From Methanoculleus sp. (GTDB lineage Archaea; Halobacteriota; Methanomicrobia; Methanomicrobiales; Methanoculleaceae): 64,000 nucleotides of DNA. The notes under the pieces were generated by a model, which was given only the letters and a program-made list of their open reading frames with translations, searched no databases and was not told the DNA's origin. Below, in pieces: positions 54,970-63,548 of this stretch. The DNA lies in NCBI RefSeq assembly GCF_020696975.1, contig NZ_JAJGBK010000003.1:62001-126000 (forward strand), written 5' to 3'. The translations under genes and the position numbers were made by a program. The number at the start of each line of letters is the position of its first letter. Within the stretch, counting starts at the first letter, position 1.

Positions 54970-56196
54970 ATGGTTACACCGTTCAAACCAACGAGATGGA
55001 CGCTGCTTTTCCTCCTGCTTGCAGCCATGATGGTTCTCATGGGAGGAGCTGCAGTTGCGCCGGCTCTCCCCTTGATCAGCGAAGCATTTCCCGATGCACC
55101 AGAAGCCATGATCTCCATGATCATTACGCTTCCCGCGCTTGCGATAGCCCTCACCGGCTTTTTCATCGGAGAACTCTCGGACAGGATCGGCAAAATACCG
55201 GTCCTTGCCGCCTCTGTTGCTCTCTTCTCCATCGCGGGGTGTTCCGGATATTTCCTCACCACCTTACCCGCAATACTGGTCGGGAGGTTCATCCTCGGGA
55301 TCGGCATTGCCGGGATCATCTGCACGACGTCCGCCCTGATTGTCTGCTATTACGATGGGATCTCCCGCGCCAGGGTGCTCGGGTACCAGGCGGCCGCAAT
55401 GGGCATGGGAGTGGTGGTCCTCGAGATCAGCGGCGGGTATCTCGCAGGGATATCCTGGCGTGCGGCGTTTCTCATCTACCTGGTCGGTGTCGTCATTCTC
55501 GCGGGTGTTCTCCTGACGATGAGGGAACCCGCTCGCGTGAACGTCGAGAAGACGGCGGGAGCACCCGAAGAGACCTTCCCGGCCTCCCTCCTCCTCCCGG
55601 GATATGCAACCGTGTTCCTCGGGAATATGCTGTTCTTCCTGGTGCCCACGAAGTTCCCTTACCTGATTGCGAATCTGGATGTAGCACGAATCCTGGGCGA
55701 AAACTTCGCGCTTACCGCCGGGATATTCCTGGGAGCCATGGGCTGCGCCTCTTCGCTTGTGGGACTCGTTTACGGGAGAGTCGCCTGGAGGTTCCACCGG
55801 TATACCCTGCTCACCCTTGTCTTTGTCTTCTTCGGGACCGGTCTGTGCGGCCTCGGGTTTGCCACGTCGCTTCTCGCCGTCGGGGTCTCCGTGATCCTCG
55901 TCGGTCTGGCCCAGGGCATCCTGATGCCGACGATCCTGAGCTGGATCGCCGCGATCACGCCGAAACCGTTCATCGGCAGGGCAAGCGGCGGGTTCTCGGT
56001 GGCCATGAACCTCGGCCTGTTCGTCTCCACGCTTGCCATCGTGCCGGTCATCGCCGTTGTCGCGACCTACGGCAACCTCTTTCTGGCGTTCGGGTCTGCG
56101 GCGTTTGCGCTTGCCCTGCCGTATGCTCTCGCGATGGTGAAAAGGCAGTTTGCCCCGCGGGAGGTTGCCGTTGACCTGAGGCCCGGGGCGGAGTGA
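54970..56196 (+). CDS. Major facilitator superfamily transporter
   Basis: The 408-residue protein has 12 hydrophobic segments and the typical loop LSDRIGKIPVLAA between helices 2 and 3. It resembles drug/solute efflux permeases. The C-terminus ends VAVDLRPGAE, and the last ten codons are repeated, degenerate, at 63364-63396. The 3' end and the 150 bases after it form one copy of a dispersed repeat. Confidence 0.9.
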   Translation: MVTPFKPTRWTLLFLLLAAMMVLMGGAAVAPALPLISEAFPDAPEAMISMIITLPALAIALTGFFIGELSDRIGKIPVLAASVALFSIAGCSGYFLTTLPAILVGRFILGIGIAGIICTTSALIVCYYDGISRARVLGYQAAAMGMGVVVLEISGGYLAGISWRAAFLIYLVGVVILAGVLLTMREPARVNVEKTAGAPEETFPASLLLPGYATVFLGNMLFFLVPTKFPYLIANLDVARILGENFALTAGIFLGAMGCASSLVGLVYGRVAWRFHRYTLLTLVFVFFGTGLCGLGFATSLLAVGVSVILVGLAQGILMPTILSWIAAITPKPFIGRASGGFSVAMNLGLFVSTLAIVPVIAVVATYGNLFLAFGSAAFALALPYALAMVKRQFAPREVAVDLRPGAE

Positions 56197-56346
56197 AATC
56201 TTTTTTTGCGGTTCCGTAGTTCAGGTTGTGCTGCGAACGGGGTTTGGTTGACCTGGAGAGTGTTGTTATCACCCTCCGCCGGGCATCTCTCTTTGTGATT
56301 CTGGAGAGGGCGTCTTGAACCCCTCTCCTGCAAGATAACCGGAGAC
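56164..56346 (+). repeat. Dispersed repeat copy A (MFS tail + HEPN tail remnant)
   Basis: About 183 bases match, imperfectly (roughly three quarters identical by eye), the segment 63364-63548. Its left part is the MFS C-terminus. Its right part, read on the minus strand, matches the C-terminal codons of the HEPN gene (VSGYL.GEGF..PSP). Both copies share TGTTGTTATCACCCTCCGCC and CCCTCTCCTG at corresponding positions. They are direct repeats flanking about 7.0 kb. Confidence 0.75.
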
Positions 56347-56525
56347 AATTGGGAGTCCATTTCCCCGGTATGCCGGGTGGCCGGGAACCCTGCTGTGCCG
56401 TTGGCAGACTCCGGGAAGGCAGGCCCTGGATGCGAGGAGAATGCCTCGCGGTCGGCCTCTACGAGACCACTGCGGATGGGGTCGGCGGATGTGAGGTCAC
56501 GGGCCCGGACAGCGCTCCTGACGTT

Positions 56526-56853
56526 GGCAGCAGTGGCAGCAGATTGCAGCAGAATGGCAGCAGTTGCTGCCAACAAGAGATCGCCCGGAACGAGGAGGAT
56601 TCTGGGAAAACTGGCTGATATACTGGTAGAGATCTATGTATGTAATTATATGTACAGCAGAATAGGAGAACGGAGAGCACGGGCGATTGGCCTCCCACGG
56701 GGAACCGGGGTGCCTGTGTTTCCCGCACTGCTGCACATGAATTGGTGAAGTCTTTGTATCGGGACGGAGATGCCGATCTGAGCCTCAGAAATGCTTTGCT
56801 CATTGGCAGCAGTTGCTGCCAACGTGCTGCCAGATGCTGCCAACGTTGGCAGC
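56526..56853 (+). repeat. Iterated-motif element, copy 1 (GGCAGCA type)
   Basis: A non-coding element of about 330 bases. The left arm has GGCAGCA at 56526 and 56535, the degenerate TGCAGCA at 56545, GGCAGCA at 56556 and its complement TGCTGCC at 56565 (step sizes 9, 10, 11, 9). The right arm has GGCAGCA 56805, TGCTGCC 56814, 56825 and 56835, with CCAACGTTGG at 56840. The arms are mirror images, forming a long terminal inverted repeat. The interior contains TGTACAGCAGAATA (56651) and CCGGGGTGCCTGTGTTT (56705), both shared with copy 2. Confidence 0.75.
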
Positions 56854-56892
56854 GGCCGACCGATAGTAAGGAGATGCGGTGGCCTCGTTTAC

Positions 56893-56941
56893 AGTATCTA
56901 TCAGAATGTATCAAATTGATAGATACTATGATAGGTCTATC
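56893..56941. repeat. Cluster of GATAG palindromes between the two elements
   Basis: AGTATCTATC (56893-56902) and GATAGATACT (56918-56927) are a perfect 10-bp inverted repeat with a 15-base spacer, followed by GATAG-GT-CTATC at 56930-56941. The motifs point to a protein-binding site or stem structure. Confidence 0.55.
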
Positions 56942-56991
56942 GGGCCTGGAACAATGATACCGCCATCTGGCCGGACGACGGCCCGACGAAT

Positions 56992-57316
56992 GACAGCAAT
57001 GACAGCAGTTTTCAGCAGAATGACAGCAACTGCTGTCAATGAGACGGTGCCAGGAGCGGTGAGGATTCTGAAAATGCTGCTCTACATGGGGTATATACCT
57101 GTACAGGTACATATATGTACAGCAGAATAAGAGAACGGAGAGCATAGACGATGAGCGTGCCGGTGACGTCCGGGGTGCCTGTGTTTTCCGTGCTGCTGTC
57201 ATTCAAACAGGGGAAACTCCGGATTGTGCCCTGAATTAAGAAATCGCATTTATTCATCACTTGTTGAATGACAGCACCTGCTGTCAACGTGCTGTCACTT
57301 GCTGTCATCTGCTGTC
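56992..57316 (+). repeat. Iterated-motif element, copy 2 (GACAGCA type)
   Basis: The counterpart of the element 466 bases upstream. The left arm has GACAGCA at 56992 and 57001, a degenerate TTCAGCA at 57011, GACAGCA 57022 and TGCTGTC 57031 (same steps 9, 10, 11, 9). The right arm has GACAGCA 57270, TGCTGTC 57279, 57290, 57300 and 57310. Every intact motif and its complement differ from copy 1 by the same change (GG to GA in the forward motif). Interior matches are TGTACAGCAGAATA (57116) and CCGGGGTGCCTGTGTTT (57170), 465 bases from copy 1. Confidence 0.75.
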
Positions 57317-57690
57317 ATTCTCCACGCATGGTCAACCCCGGCGATTGCATAGTCCTCCCGGCGGCCGCCGGTCATGCAACGCTTCAACCACCCTGGCTCA
57401 TGATCAACTGGTAGTCCTCTTTCGGGTTCTCTCGCATCGCCTGTCCCCTGATATGCCCGGACCACATCTTGTTCGTAATGGGTTGAACTTCACCAGGTGA
57501 GTGAAGACCTTGATGGGCCTGAGGCTGATCCGGGGCGGGAAGAGTTCGTTGCCGAGGTTCGCCGGTGCGGTGAAGATCCGGGATGCGTCTTCGTACATCG
57601 GTGAGGTGACCTCAGAGGCCCCGGCGATTGCAGGTGGGAGGACCTGTCTGTCAACCCCGCCAGATTAATGGAAGATCATCAGTATACCCA
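57317..57690 (-). pseudogene. Degraded coding remnants
   Basis: No intact gene is seen. On the minus strand one frame reads VDRQVLPPAIAG.. and FPPRISLRPIKVFTHLV, and another reads MRENPKEDYQLIMSQGG before a stop near 57400. VDRQVLPPAI resembles VDRGLLPPAI in the HEPN gene at 63.5-64 kb, so part of this may be a HEPN remnant. Weak evidence. Confidence 0.3.
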
Positions 57691-57747
57691 TACAGAAAGG
57701 AGTTCGATCCAATCACGGCAGAAGGAGAAGCAGGTGCAATCCATCAA

Positions 57748-58302
57748 ATGGCCCGGCGGATGGCGGCCGCGGTGACAAAGGGAGATCTCGGGTTGCTCCT
57801 CGCCGAAGAGGTCGGTCGTTACTCGCTTATGGATCTTCAGATCATCGGGGGACGGCTGCACGCGGAGATGATCCGGCTGCCCGACCCCTACCGGAAACAG
57901 ATCCACCCCTACATCACCGAACAGTTGTTCGGCGCTCACCACCAGCTTCTTGCCATGCACCGGTCGGGCCGGTTCCTGTCCATGACCGAACCGATCACTG
58001 ATCGTGCAACGTTCGTTGAGTTCTGCCGTATGATCCCCGACGGATGCTTCCGGTGGGATGAATCCACGGAACGGATCCCGTTTCGTTATACACCCCGGCA
58101 TCGGGTCTTTTACTACCTCATGTCGGCCTTCACGATCTTCGTGCTCGACCGCCCGGGCCACCCGGTGGGGACGCCGTTCCCGGGAGGGTTCCGGGTCGAA
58201 GAACGCAACGGGTCGTATTATTGTCTCATCCGCGACCGCGAAAAGGAGGTCCCGTTCTCGATCTGCAACTTCTGCCCTGCCCTGCAGACTGAGGAGGGGT
58301 GA
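57748..58302 (+). CDS. DUF2115 (UPF0305) family protein
   Basis: The protein of about 184 residues has RYTPRHRVFYYLMSAFTIFV and the C-terminal SICNFCPAL motif, typical of methanogen DUF2115 proteins. The cysteines may bind metal. I prefer ATG 57748 (MARRMAAAVT); TTG 57628 would add 40 residues of lower quality. Function unknown; it lies between the repeat elements and the second small basic-protein gene. Confidence 0.8.
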   Translation: MARRMAAAVTKGDLGLLLAEEVGRYSLMDLQIIGGRLHAEMIRLPDPYRKQIHPYITEQLFGAHHQLLAMHRSGRFLSMTEPITDRATFVEFCRMIPDGCFRWDESTERIPFRYTPRHRVFYYLMSAFTIFVLDRPGHPVGTPFPGGFRVEERNGSYYCLIRDREKEVPFSICNFCPALQTEEG

Positions 58303-58393
58303 TCACGGCGATGAAGTCCGCTCACCACCTGAAGGGATCTGAAAGGAAGGCGAAGCCGGCACCCTTTTCTTGATCGGTACAACGATACACGGG

Positions 58394-58401
58394 TATTTAT
58401 A
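58394..58401 (+). promoter_or_regulatory. TATA box of small basic-protein gene copy 2
   Basis: TATTTATA, 56 bases before ATG 58450, with downstream ATAGAACCAG and GGTACCTGT matching copy 1 at 54263. Confidence 0.6.
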
Positions 58402-58449
58402 CAAACAAAGAAGATATAGAACCAGCCAGAGACGTGGCAAGGTACCTGT

Positions 58450-58587
58450 ATGCCGACAAGCAAGAAACAACTGGAGAAACTGAACAGAGTAAAGAAAGCC
58501 AAGGCGGAAGAACTCGCGCAACAGGCGGCCGGGGGGAGCGAGGCCGCGAAGAAGAAGCTCAAGAAACTCCAGAAGAAGATCAAGTGA
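58450..58587 (+). CDS. 45-residue Lys/Ala-rich basic protein, copy 2
   Basis: Paralogue of the 54321 gene: MPTSKKQLEKLNRVKKAK at the start and KKLQKKIK at the end, same length. An overlapping 63-codon frame from 58434 is a shadow. A CCCGGGTTTTTTT sequence after the stop (58600s) is a likely terminator. The conserved leader suggests shared regulation. Confidence 0.7.
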   Translation: MPTSKKQLEKLNRVKKAKAEELAQQAAGGSEAAKKKLKKLQKKIK

Positions 58588-59033
58588 GCCGCCGGAGTGC
58601 CCGGGTTTTTTTCTACGACAAATAAGCCTGTGCGCCGCAGGGATGGCGCCGGTCGTGTACGGGATATGGCGCAGGACGACCTTCTGCTGCAGAGCATCCG
58701 AGAGCCTGTCGCCGCCATCCGCATGAACACGTCGGGATGCGGCCGGATGGAGAGGAGCAGGCCGGCTATCCGGTGACGGGCTTTAACCACGTTTTTTCCC
58801 GCCCCGGGGGGCCATGATACGCGCTGAGATCCTTTCGCTGAGCCGAGCGGAGTCTGCTTCTCTTCATCGCTCTCGCGCCCGACCGAAACATTTAGGATAT
58901 ATTAAATAGGGTCACGGCGATGACATGATATTTATCTTTCAGAAATATCCCGGATTCTACCGCACCATGGAATCTGAAGGATACTAATTGGATAATCCCG
59001 GAACAGGCGGGTTTCCAGGAGTGTCGATTAATA
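58588..59033. other. Intergenic region before the 59-63 kb operon
   Basis: About 445 bases without a convincing gene. It contains a CCCGGGTTTTTTTCT terminator near 58598-58612 and AT-rich AGGATATATTAAATAGG near 58890-58906, a plausible TATA region for the 59034 operon. Confidence 0.45.
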
Positions 59034-60041
59034 ATGGCAGACAGTGACAAGGTGAACGATATTTTTGGCAGGGCCGGGGAGATTGCATCCGGCGCTGCTG
59101 ATAAGGCAACCGTGATGATCGACTCTGCAGCGGCCAGGGTCTCAGCGGGTGTCACGGAGATGCGCGAGGAGTCCAGAGCATCTCCCCGTATAGACGACGG
59201 CAACTATGCACGGGACGGCGACGCTCACGCAGCTGCGGAGGCGGGCGATTACGTCCTCTCCGGTGAACTCTGTGTCTCCGACACGGCAGACGATGCAGCG
59301 GCGGAGATTGCGGTCAAGCATTCTGCAGGCGAGGTCGTGAAAGGATGCGTGCAGAAGAGGTTCGACGGCTTCAAGAGCGGTTTAGCGAATAGGAAACTCC
59401 TGATCACCGCAGGAGTCATGGCCCTGGTCTGGTTTGCCCTGACCATCCTCCCGGCCCTGGGGTTCAACCCGGCGCCGGTACAGTCCCTCTCGTTCCTGAC
59501 CTTCGCGCGGGGCGGGCTCTCCGGCGGCGTGCCGGGGTTCATCGGCGGCCTCATCGGGAAGGGCCTGATCGCCTACTTCGCGACGCTGCTCATCGTCGGC
59601 GGGATCTCCGGCGAGAGCATCGTCGCAAGCATCCGCTCTTTTGCCGCACAGTTCTCCGGGCAACGGTGGGATATCACATCGATCGCCCCTCTTCTCATCG
59701 GCGGCGGTTCGGCCCTCTTCGTCTACAACTTCCTCGCGGGAACATCGTCGTTCATGAACTGCATGGTGGGGATCGTGGCGTTCCTCATCGCGGCCCGCGC
59801 TCTGGCGAACCGGGCGGGCTGCGTGCGGCAGGTCGTTGCCGCGGTCTTTGCAAAAGAGGGCAGGGCCGACTCAGGACTGGTCACGAAGGTGATGGCGGGA
59901 TGGGCAGGAGGGTTTGCTCTCGGCGTCGTCCTCTCCATCTTCGGGGGATACACCTGTTACATCGCCGGGTTCCTCCTCCTCGTGGCCGGCGCCGTCCTGA
60001 TGGTCACCGTGCAGAAGCAGGCGGGAGGTGTCCCGGCATGA
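59034..60041 (+). CDS. Membrane protein of unknown function (operon with 60038 gene)
   Basis: The 335-residue protein has a soluble N-terminus of about 115 residues rich in Ala, Asp and Glu, then about six hydrophobic helices (LLITAGVMALVWFALTILPA, and several GG-rich segments to residue 325). No motif for a known transporter. Its stop overlaps the ATG of the next gene (ATGA), so the two are co-translated. A conserved-looking two-gene unit with no recognised family. Confidence 0.75.
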   Translation: MADSDKVNDIFGRAGEIASGAADKATVMIDSAAARVSAGVTEMREESRASPRIDDGNYARDGDAHAAAEAGDYVLSGELCVSDTADDAAAEIAVKHSAGEVVKGCVQKRFDGFKSGLANRKLLITAGVMALVWFALTILPALGFNPAPVQSLSFLTFARGGLSGGVPGFIGGLIGKGLIAYFATLLIVGGISGESIVASIRSFAAQFSGQRWDITSIAPLLIGGGSALFVYNFLAGTSSFMNCMVGIVAFLIAARALANRAGCVRQVVAAVFAKEGRADSGLVTKVMAGWAGGFALGVVLSIFGGYTCYIAGFLLLVAGAVLMVTVQKQAGGVPA

Positions 60042-63000
60042 GGCCGATGGCGAGACTGCTGCTCGTGCTCCTTGCAGCCTTCTTCCTTACCGGAACCGCG
60101 GCTGCAAGCTACTCGCTCACCGATACCAACAACTACGACTACAAACTGGCGAGCAAGTACATCCACAGCATGGAAGACGAGGGGTTCGTCGTCGATATGC
60201 CGATCGGCGTCTACAAGAAAGGGACGGACGAACTTCTTGCGACCGAGAACACGCTGTTGATCATCGGCAACCTCGGGAAGGTAGACCCCGAGGCGGAACG
60301 GCTTGTCCTGACCGAGATCCCGACGGATGTCTACAGTTACACCTACCAGGGCGACGCAGGCGGCGGCGAGATCAGGCAGATTACGGGAAAAGTCACTGCC
60401 GGCCGCTACATCTTCACCGAGTTCGGCCTCACCACGAAGTACAAGACGGTGGGCGAGTATGCCAGTTACTTAAAGACCGTTCTGGAAGAATCGGTCAAGA
60501 GTTCCAGTGCTGAGATCGAGTACGTGGATACTACCATAAACGGACACCGCGTCATCGGCGTGCGCGAGTTGACGGACGATCTCAACTGGGCGGCCGGCGG
60601 CAACGTCGCGGATAATCACCTGGAGAACACGTTCACCTACTACGTGATCCGCGAGGACTTCTACCCAGCGGGCTCAGGGCTTGCTTACATCAGGATACGG
60701 GGCCATGTCGGCCTCGAACATGACAACGGCCGGTCATTGACGTATGATCCGTATCCCTCGGAGAGCCAGGTGGCTACGGCACGCTCCGAGATGAGGAAGG
60801 CGTACGAGGATGCGAACAAGGTCGTGGACTCGGTCATCGCCGATGCGGCGAACGCAAAGGGAACGCTCATCGTCGGGAACTATGACGAGGTCTTCGGCGG
60901 CTACGGCGGCGGCGCCTTCTCTATAAACACTCCGGGCGGGGGCGCCGGCGAGAGCGATTACGGCATACCGCTCGCGGTCATAACCGGGATCGGTGCCGCA
61001 GGAGCCGCGGTTGCGGGCGCTGCAGCGGCGGTCGGCGGCGGAAGGGGCGGCAGCGAGACGGAGCGTACCAGCACCTACCGGATGAGGATCCGCAAGGACT
61101 TCGAGGATTACATCGTCTGCGGGAAGAGTCCCGAGACTATATACGCCCAGATGATCGAGATCACCGCGGAGGGCGAGGAGATCGAGCGCGACGACCTCAC
61201 CGCGACGCTCTCGATAACCTCCGGCGGCGGCCTCCGGGTCGAAGATCCGACGTTCACCGGCGGCTACATGGGAGCGTTTGTCTCAGCGGATGAGCACGAG
61301 CAGGCCAAGGAAGGGATCGTCAGGGTGGCCTACACCGGAAAGGGCGGGTCGTTCACGAACAACATCCACTTCCGGATCATCGGCGAGCCGAGGATCCGGT
61401 TCCCCGAGCAGGGGAAGGCGATGGACCTGCGGCTGAACGTCCTCTACGGCGATGGGATGACCTACGACGTCGAGGTCGAACTCGTCGACTTCATCGAGCC
61501 GCCGAAGGAGGTCACGATCACCCAACTCGACGAGGCGCCGTTCACGAGCTCCCTCGAGCAGATCGACGAGACGCACTACATTGCAAAGATCGTCAACACG
61601 AGCCCGCTGCCCGAGAAGGGAGCCCAGGTGACGAGATACGGCGCGAGGGTCATCGCCACCACCGAGGATGACGAGGCCGTCGAGGAGGCGTTCACGGTGA
61701 TCTTCTACCCCGAGGGCATCAGCGTCACCGACGTCGTCTACGACGACGAGGGGCACGCCCGGTTTGCGGCCTACGACGATCTCGACACGGAAGAGGACGA
61801 CGTCCAGCCGACCGGCTTCATCGTGAACCTCGCCGTGAGGGTGACCGAGGGCGAGAAGGAAGTGGTGAAACTCCTGGACGGGACGGAGTACACGCCCGTG
61901 TTCGGCGAACTCAAGGGAACCGACCCGAGGACGGAGGTCCTCGCATCGAGGTTCAAGTACACCATCGAGAAGAAGCCGGACAACACCAACAAGGCCTACA
62001 AGTTCACCCCCGCGCAGCAGATCGGCGAGGATGAGAAGAATCCGTACTTCCTGGAGCTCCCGATCACCTGCGAGTACGGTGACGAGACCTACGAGCTCGA
62101 TCTCCCCATCCGCCTCATCGGCGACAAACTCGGGGTGCGCAAGGACCGCGAGACCGAACTCGCCCTCTTAAAGAAGAGGATCCAGAAGTTCGGCATCAAC
62201 CCGGACACCGCCCGGTTCCTGCGGGAGAACGTGCAGAACTTCACTGCCGCCGAGCTCCGCCTGATGAGCAAGAAGATCGTCTACGACTCGATCGTCTACT
62301 ACACCCAGGAGTCGGCGGACTTCATGGAGACCGCCGATACCATGGACGACTGGATAACCTTCCTCTCCGTCGTGAAGTGGTTCGGCGACCAGGCGTTCTC
62401 CTACCTCATGACCATTTACACGGGGCCTGCGGGAGAGGCGATCCTCACCCCCACGAAGGAACTCACGGTCGAGCTGATCGGCGAACTCTCGGCCGACCTC
62501 TTCATGGGCAACGGGGTGAACTGGGACGAGATCAAGGTCGGTGTGCACATCTCCGAGATGATCGAGAACTACACCAAGTCGTGCTTCGAGGATATCGGCA
62601 AAGCGAATCCGAAGAAACTCGCCCAGGTGATCGCGGGGCTCTGCGTCTTCAACCTGGTGCGCCACTACACCTTCGATCTCGACGAGAACGGGAAACGCAG
62701 CCTGTACAACGCGATCATCTCGTCGTTCTCCGACATCTCGCTCGAGTTCTTCTCGAAGAAGTTCGGCGATTTCCTCAAGGGCAAGGTCAACGACCCGAAA
62801 TCGGGCCTCTCCAAGCTCCTGAACTCGTCGGCGGCCAGGATGCTCGAGGATATGATGCCCGAGGGCAAACTCGCGGTTCCGGGCGTGAACACCCTCACGG
62901 AAGACGTAGCGGTAGGCCCCATCCTCCAGAAGTACGTGGAAGGGCTCTTCGGCGTCGGTGCGTCCTACGTGACGGAGGAGTTAGGAACGGCTGCTGCCGA

Positions 63001-63220
63001 GACCCTCTATGTGAAGGTGACGGTAGACGTGCCCGGCTCGGAGCGGGAGATCGACTGGTATGTCGTCATAAACCCGATGAAGGCGGTCGACAAACTCCTG
63101 GAGTACATCTTCACGTCGCTCTACGAGTCGTTCCCGTTCCCGACCGCGGAACTCGGGGAAGCCGCCGAGCGGCGCGACCCGCTCTACATGGATCCGAAGA
63201 CCAACCAGCGGATCGGATAA
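60038..63220 (+). CDS. ~1060-residue exported membrane-anchored protein, unknown function
   Basis: ATG 60038 gives MRPMARLLLVLLAAFFLTG, a signal peptide. Residues 25-305 form a first soluble domain (YSLTDTNNYDYKLASKYIHS, ending near AFSINTPGGG). A hydrophobic segment PLAVITGIGAAGAAVAGAAAA (about 309-331) follows. After it come ~350 residues of beta-rich, Ig/Cadherin-like repeats (VSADEHEQAKEGIVRVAYTG; TITQLDEAPFTSSL) and a helical C-terminal region (LKKRIQKFGINPDT on to YVVINPMKAVDKLLE). I cannot assign a family. The internal membrane segment means one large domain lies on each side of the membrane if the signal is cleaved. A poly-T terminator follows at 63224. Confidence 0.75.
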   Translation: MRPMARLLLVLLAAFFLTGTAAASYSLTDTNNYDYKLASKYIHSMEDEGFVVDMPIGVYKKGTDELLATENTLLIIGNLGKVDPEAERLVLTEIPTDVYSYTYQGDAGGGEIRQITGKVTAGRYIFTEFGLTTKYKTVGEYASYLKTVLEESVKSSSAEIEYVDTTINGHRVIGVRELTDDLNWAAGGNVADNHLENTFTYYVIREDFYPAGSGLAYIRIRGHVGLEHDNGRSLTYDPYPSESQVATARSEMRKAYEDANKVVDSVIADAANAKGTLIVGNYDEVFGGYGGGAFSINTPGGGAGESDYGIPLAVITGIGAAGAAVAGAAAAVGGGRGGSETERTSTYRMRIRKDFEDYIVCGKSPETIYAQMIEITAEGEEIERDDLTATLSITSGGGLRVEDPTFTGGYMGAFVSADEHEQAKEGIVRVAYTGKGGSFTNNIHFRIIGEPRIRFPEQGKAMDLRLNVLYGDGMTYDVEVELVDFIEPPKEVTITQLDEAPFTSSLEQIDETHYIAKIVNTSPLPEKGAQVTRYGARVIATTEDDEAVEEAFTVIFYPEGISVTDVVYDDEGHARFAAYDDLDTEEDDVQPTGFIVNLAVRVTEGEKEVVKLLDGTEYTPVFGELKGTDPRTEVLASRFKYTIEKKPDNTNKAYKFTPAQQIGEDEKNPYFLELPITCEYGDETYELDLPIRLIGDKLGVRKDRETELALLKKRIQKFGINPDTARFLRENVQNFTAAELRLMSKKIVYDSIVYYTQESADFMETADTMDDWITFLSVVKWFGDQAFSYLMTIYTGPAGEAILTPTKELTVELIGELSADLFMGNGVNWDEIKVGVHISEMIENYTKSCFEDIGKANPKKLAQVIAGLCVFNLVRHYTFDLDENGKRSLYNAIISSFSDISLEFFSKKFGDFLKGKVNDPKSGLSKLLNSSAARMLEDMMPEGKLAVPGVNTLTEDVAVGPILQKYVEGLFGVGASYVTEELGTAAAETLYVKVTVDVPGSEREIDWYVVINPMKAVDKLLEYIFTSLYESFPFPTAELGEAAERRDPLYMDPKTNQRIG

Positions 63221-63236
63221 TTCTCTTTTTTTTTGG
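63221..63236 (+). terminator. Poly-T terminator after the large operon
   Basis: A run of nine or more T residues, in TTCTCTTTTTTTTTGG, directly after the stop of the gene at 60038, as expected for archaeal U-tract termination. Confidence 0.5.
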
Positions 63237-63363
63237 CCGGGGTTGAACGTCCGGCGAATCGGCCGGGGACGAAGTTACGTATCGCGTTTGCAGGTGTCGG
63301 GCATCGGCGCCGCGAACTATTAACTTCTCCCAGAATTGGTATTCTACGGAGCCCCGGAACAGG

Positions 63364-63548
63364 GTTGCCGTCGACGTGAAGCCCGAAGCGGAGTGAGATA
63401 TTTTTTGCGGGGTTCTGTATTTTCAGGTAGTGCTAAAAGCCGGGTCCGGTTGAGTGAGCGAGTGTTGTTATCACCCTCCGCCGGGAACCTCTCTTTGCGA
63501 TCACGGGGAGGGAGTCTCAAACCCCTCTCCTGTAAGGTAACCCGAGAC
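63364..63548 (+). repeat. Dispersed repeat copy B (degenerate MFS tail + HEPN tail)
   Basis: Matches 56164-56346. The left end encodes VAVDVKPEAE then stop (63394-63396), paralogous to the last residues of the MFS protein VAVDLRPGAE, with an upstream remnant EPRNR. The right end is the C-terminal coding end of the HEPN gene. Both copies are in the same orientation and about 7200 bases apart. Confidence 0.75.

Noticed and set aside
56459-57202. 247-codon minus-strand frame with Cys/His-rich segments
   Set aside because: Its CCHSAENCCHCC-like stretches are translations of the iterated 7-bp motifs; the frame crosses both elements and has no independent coding signal.
56521-57316. Possible CRISPR array
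   Set aside because: The repeated units are 7 bp with steps of 9-11 bp and inverted partners, not 24-40 bp repeats with unique spacers, and no cas genes are near.
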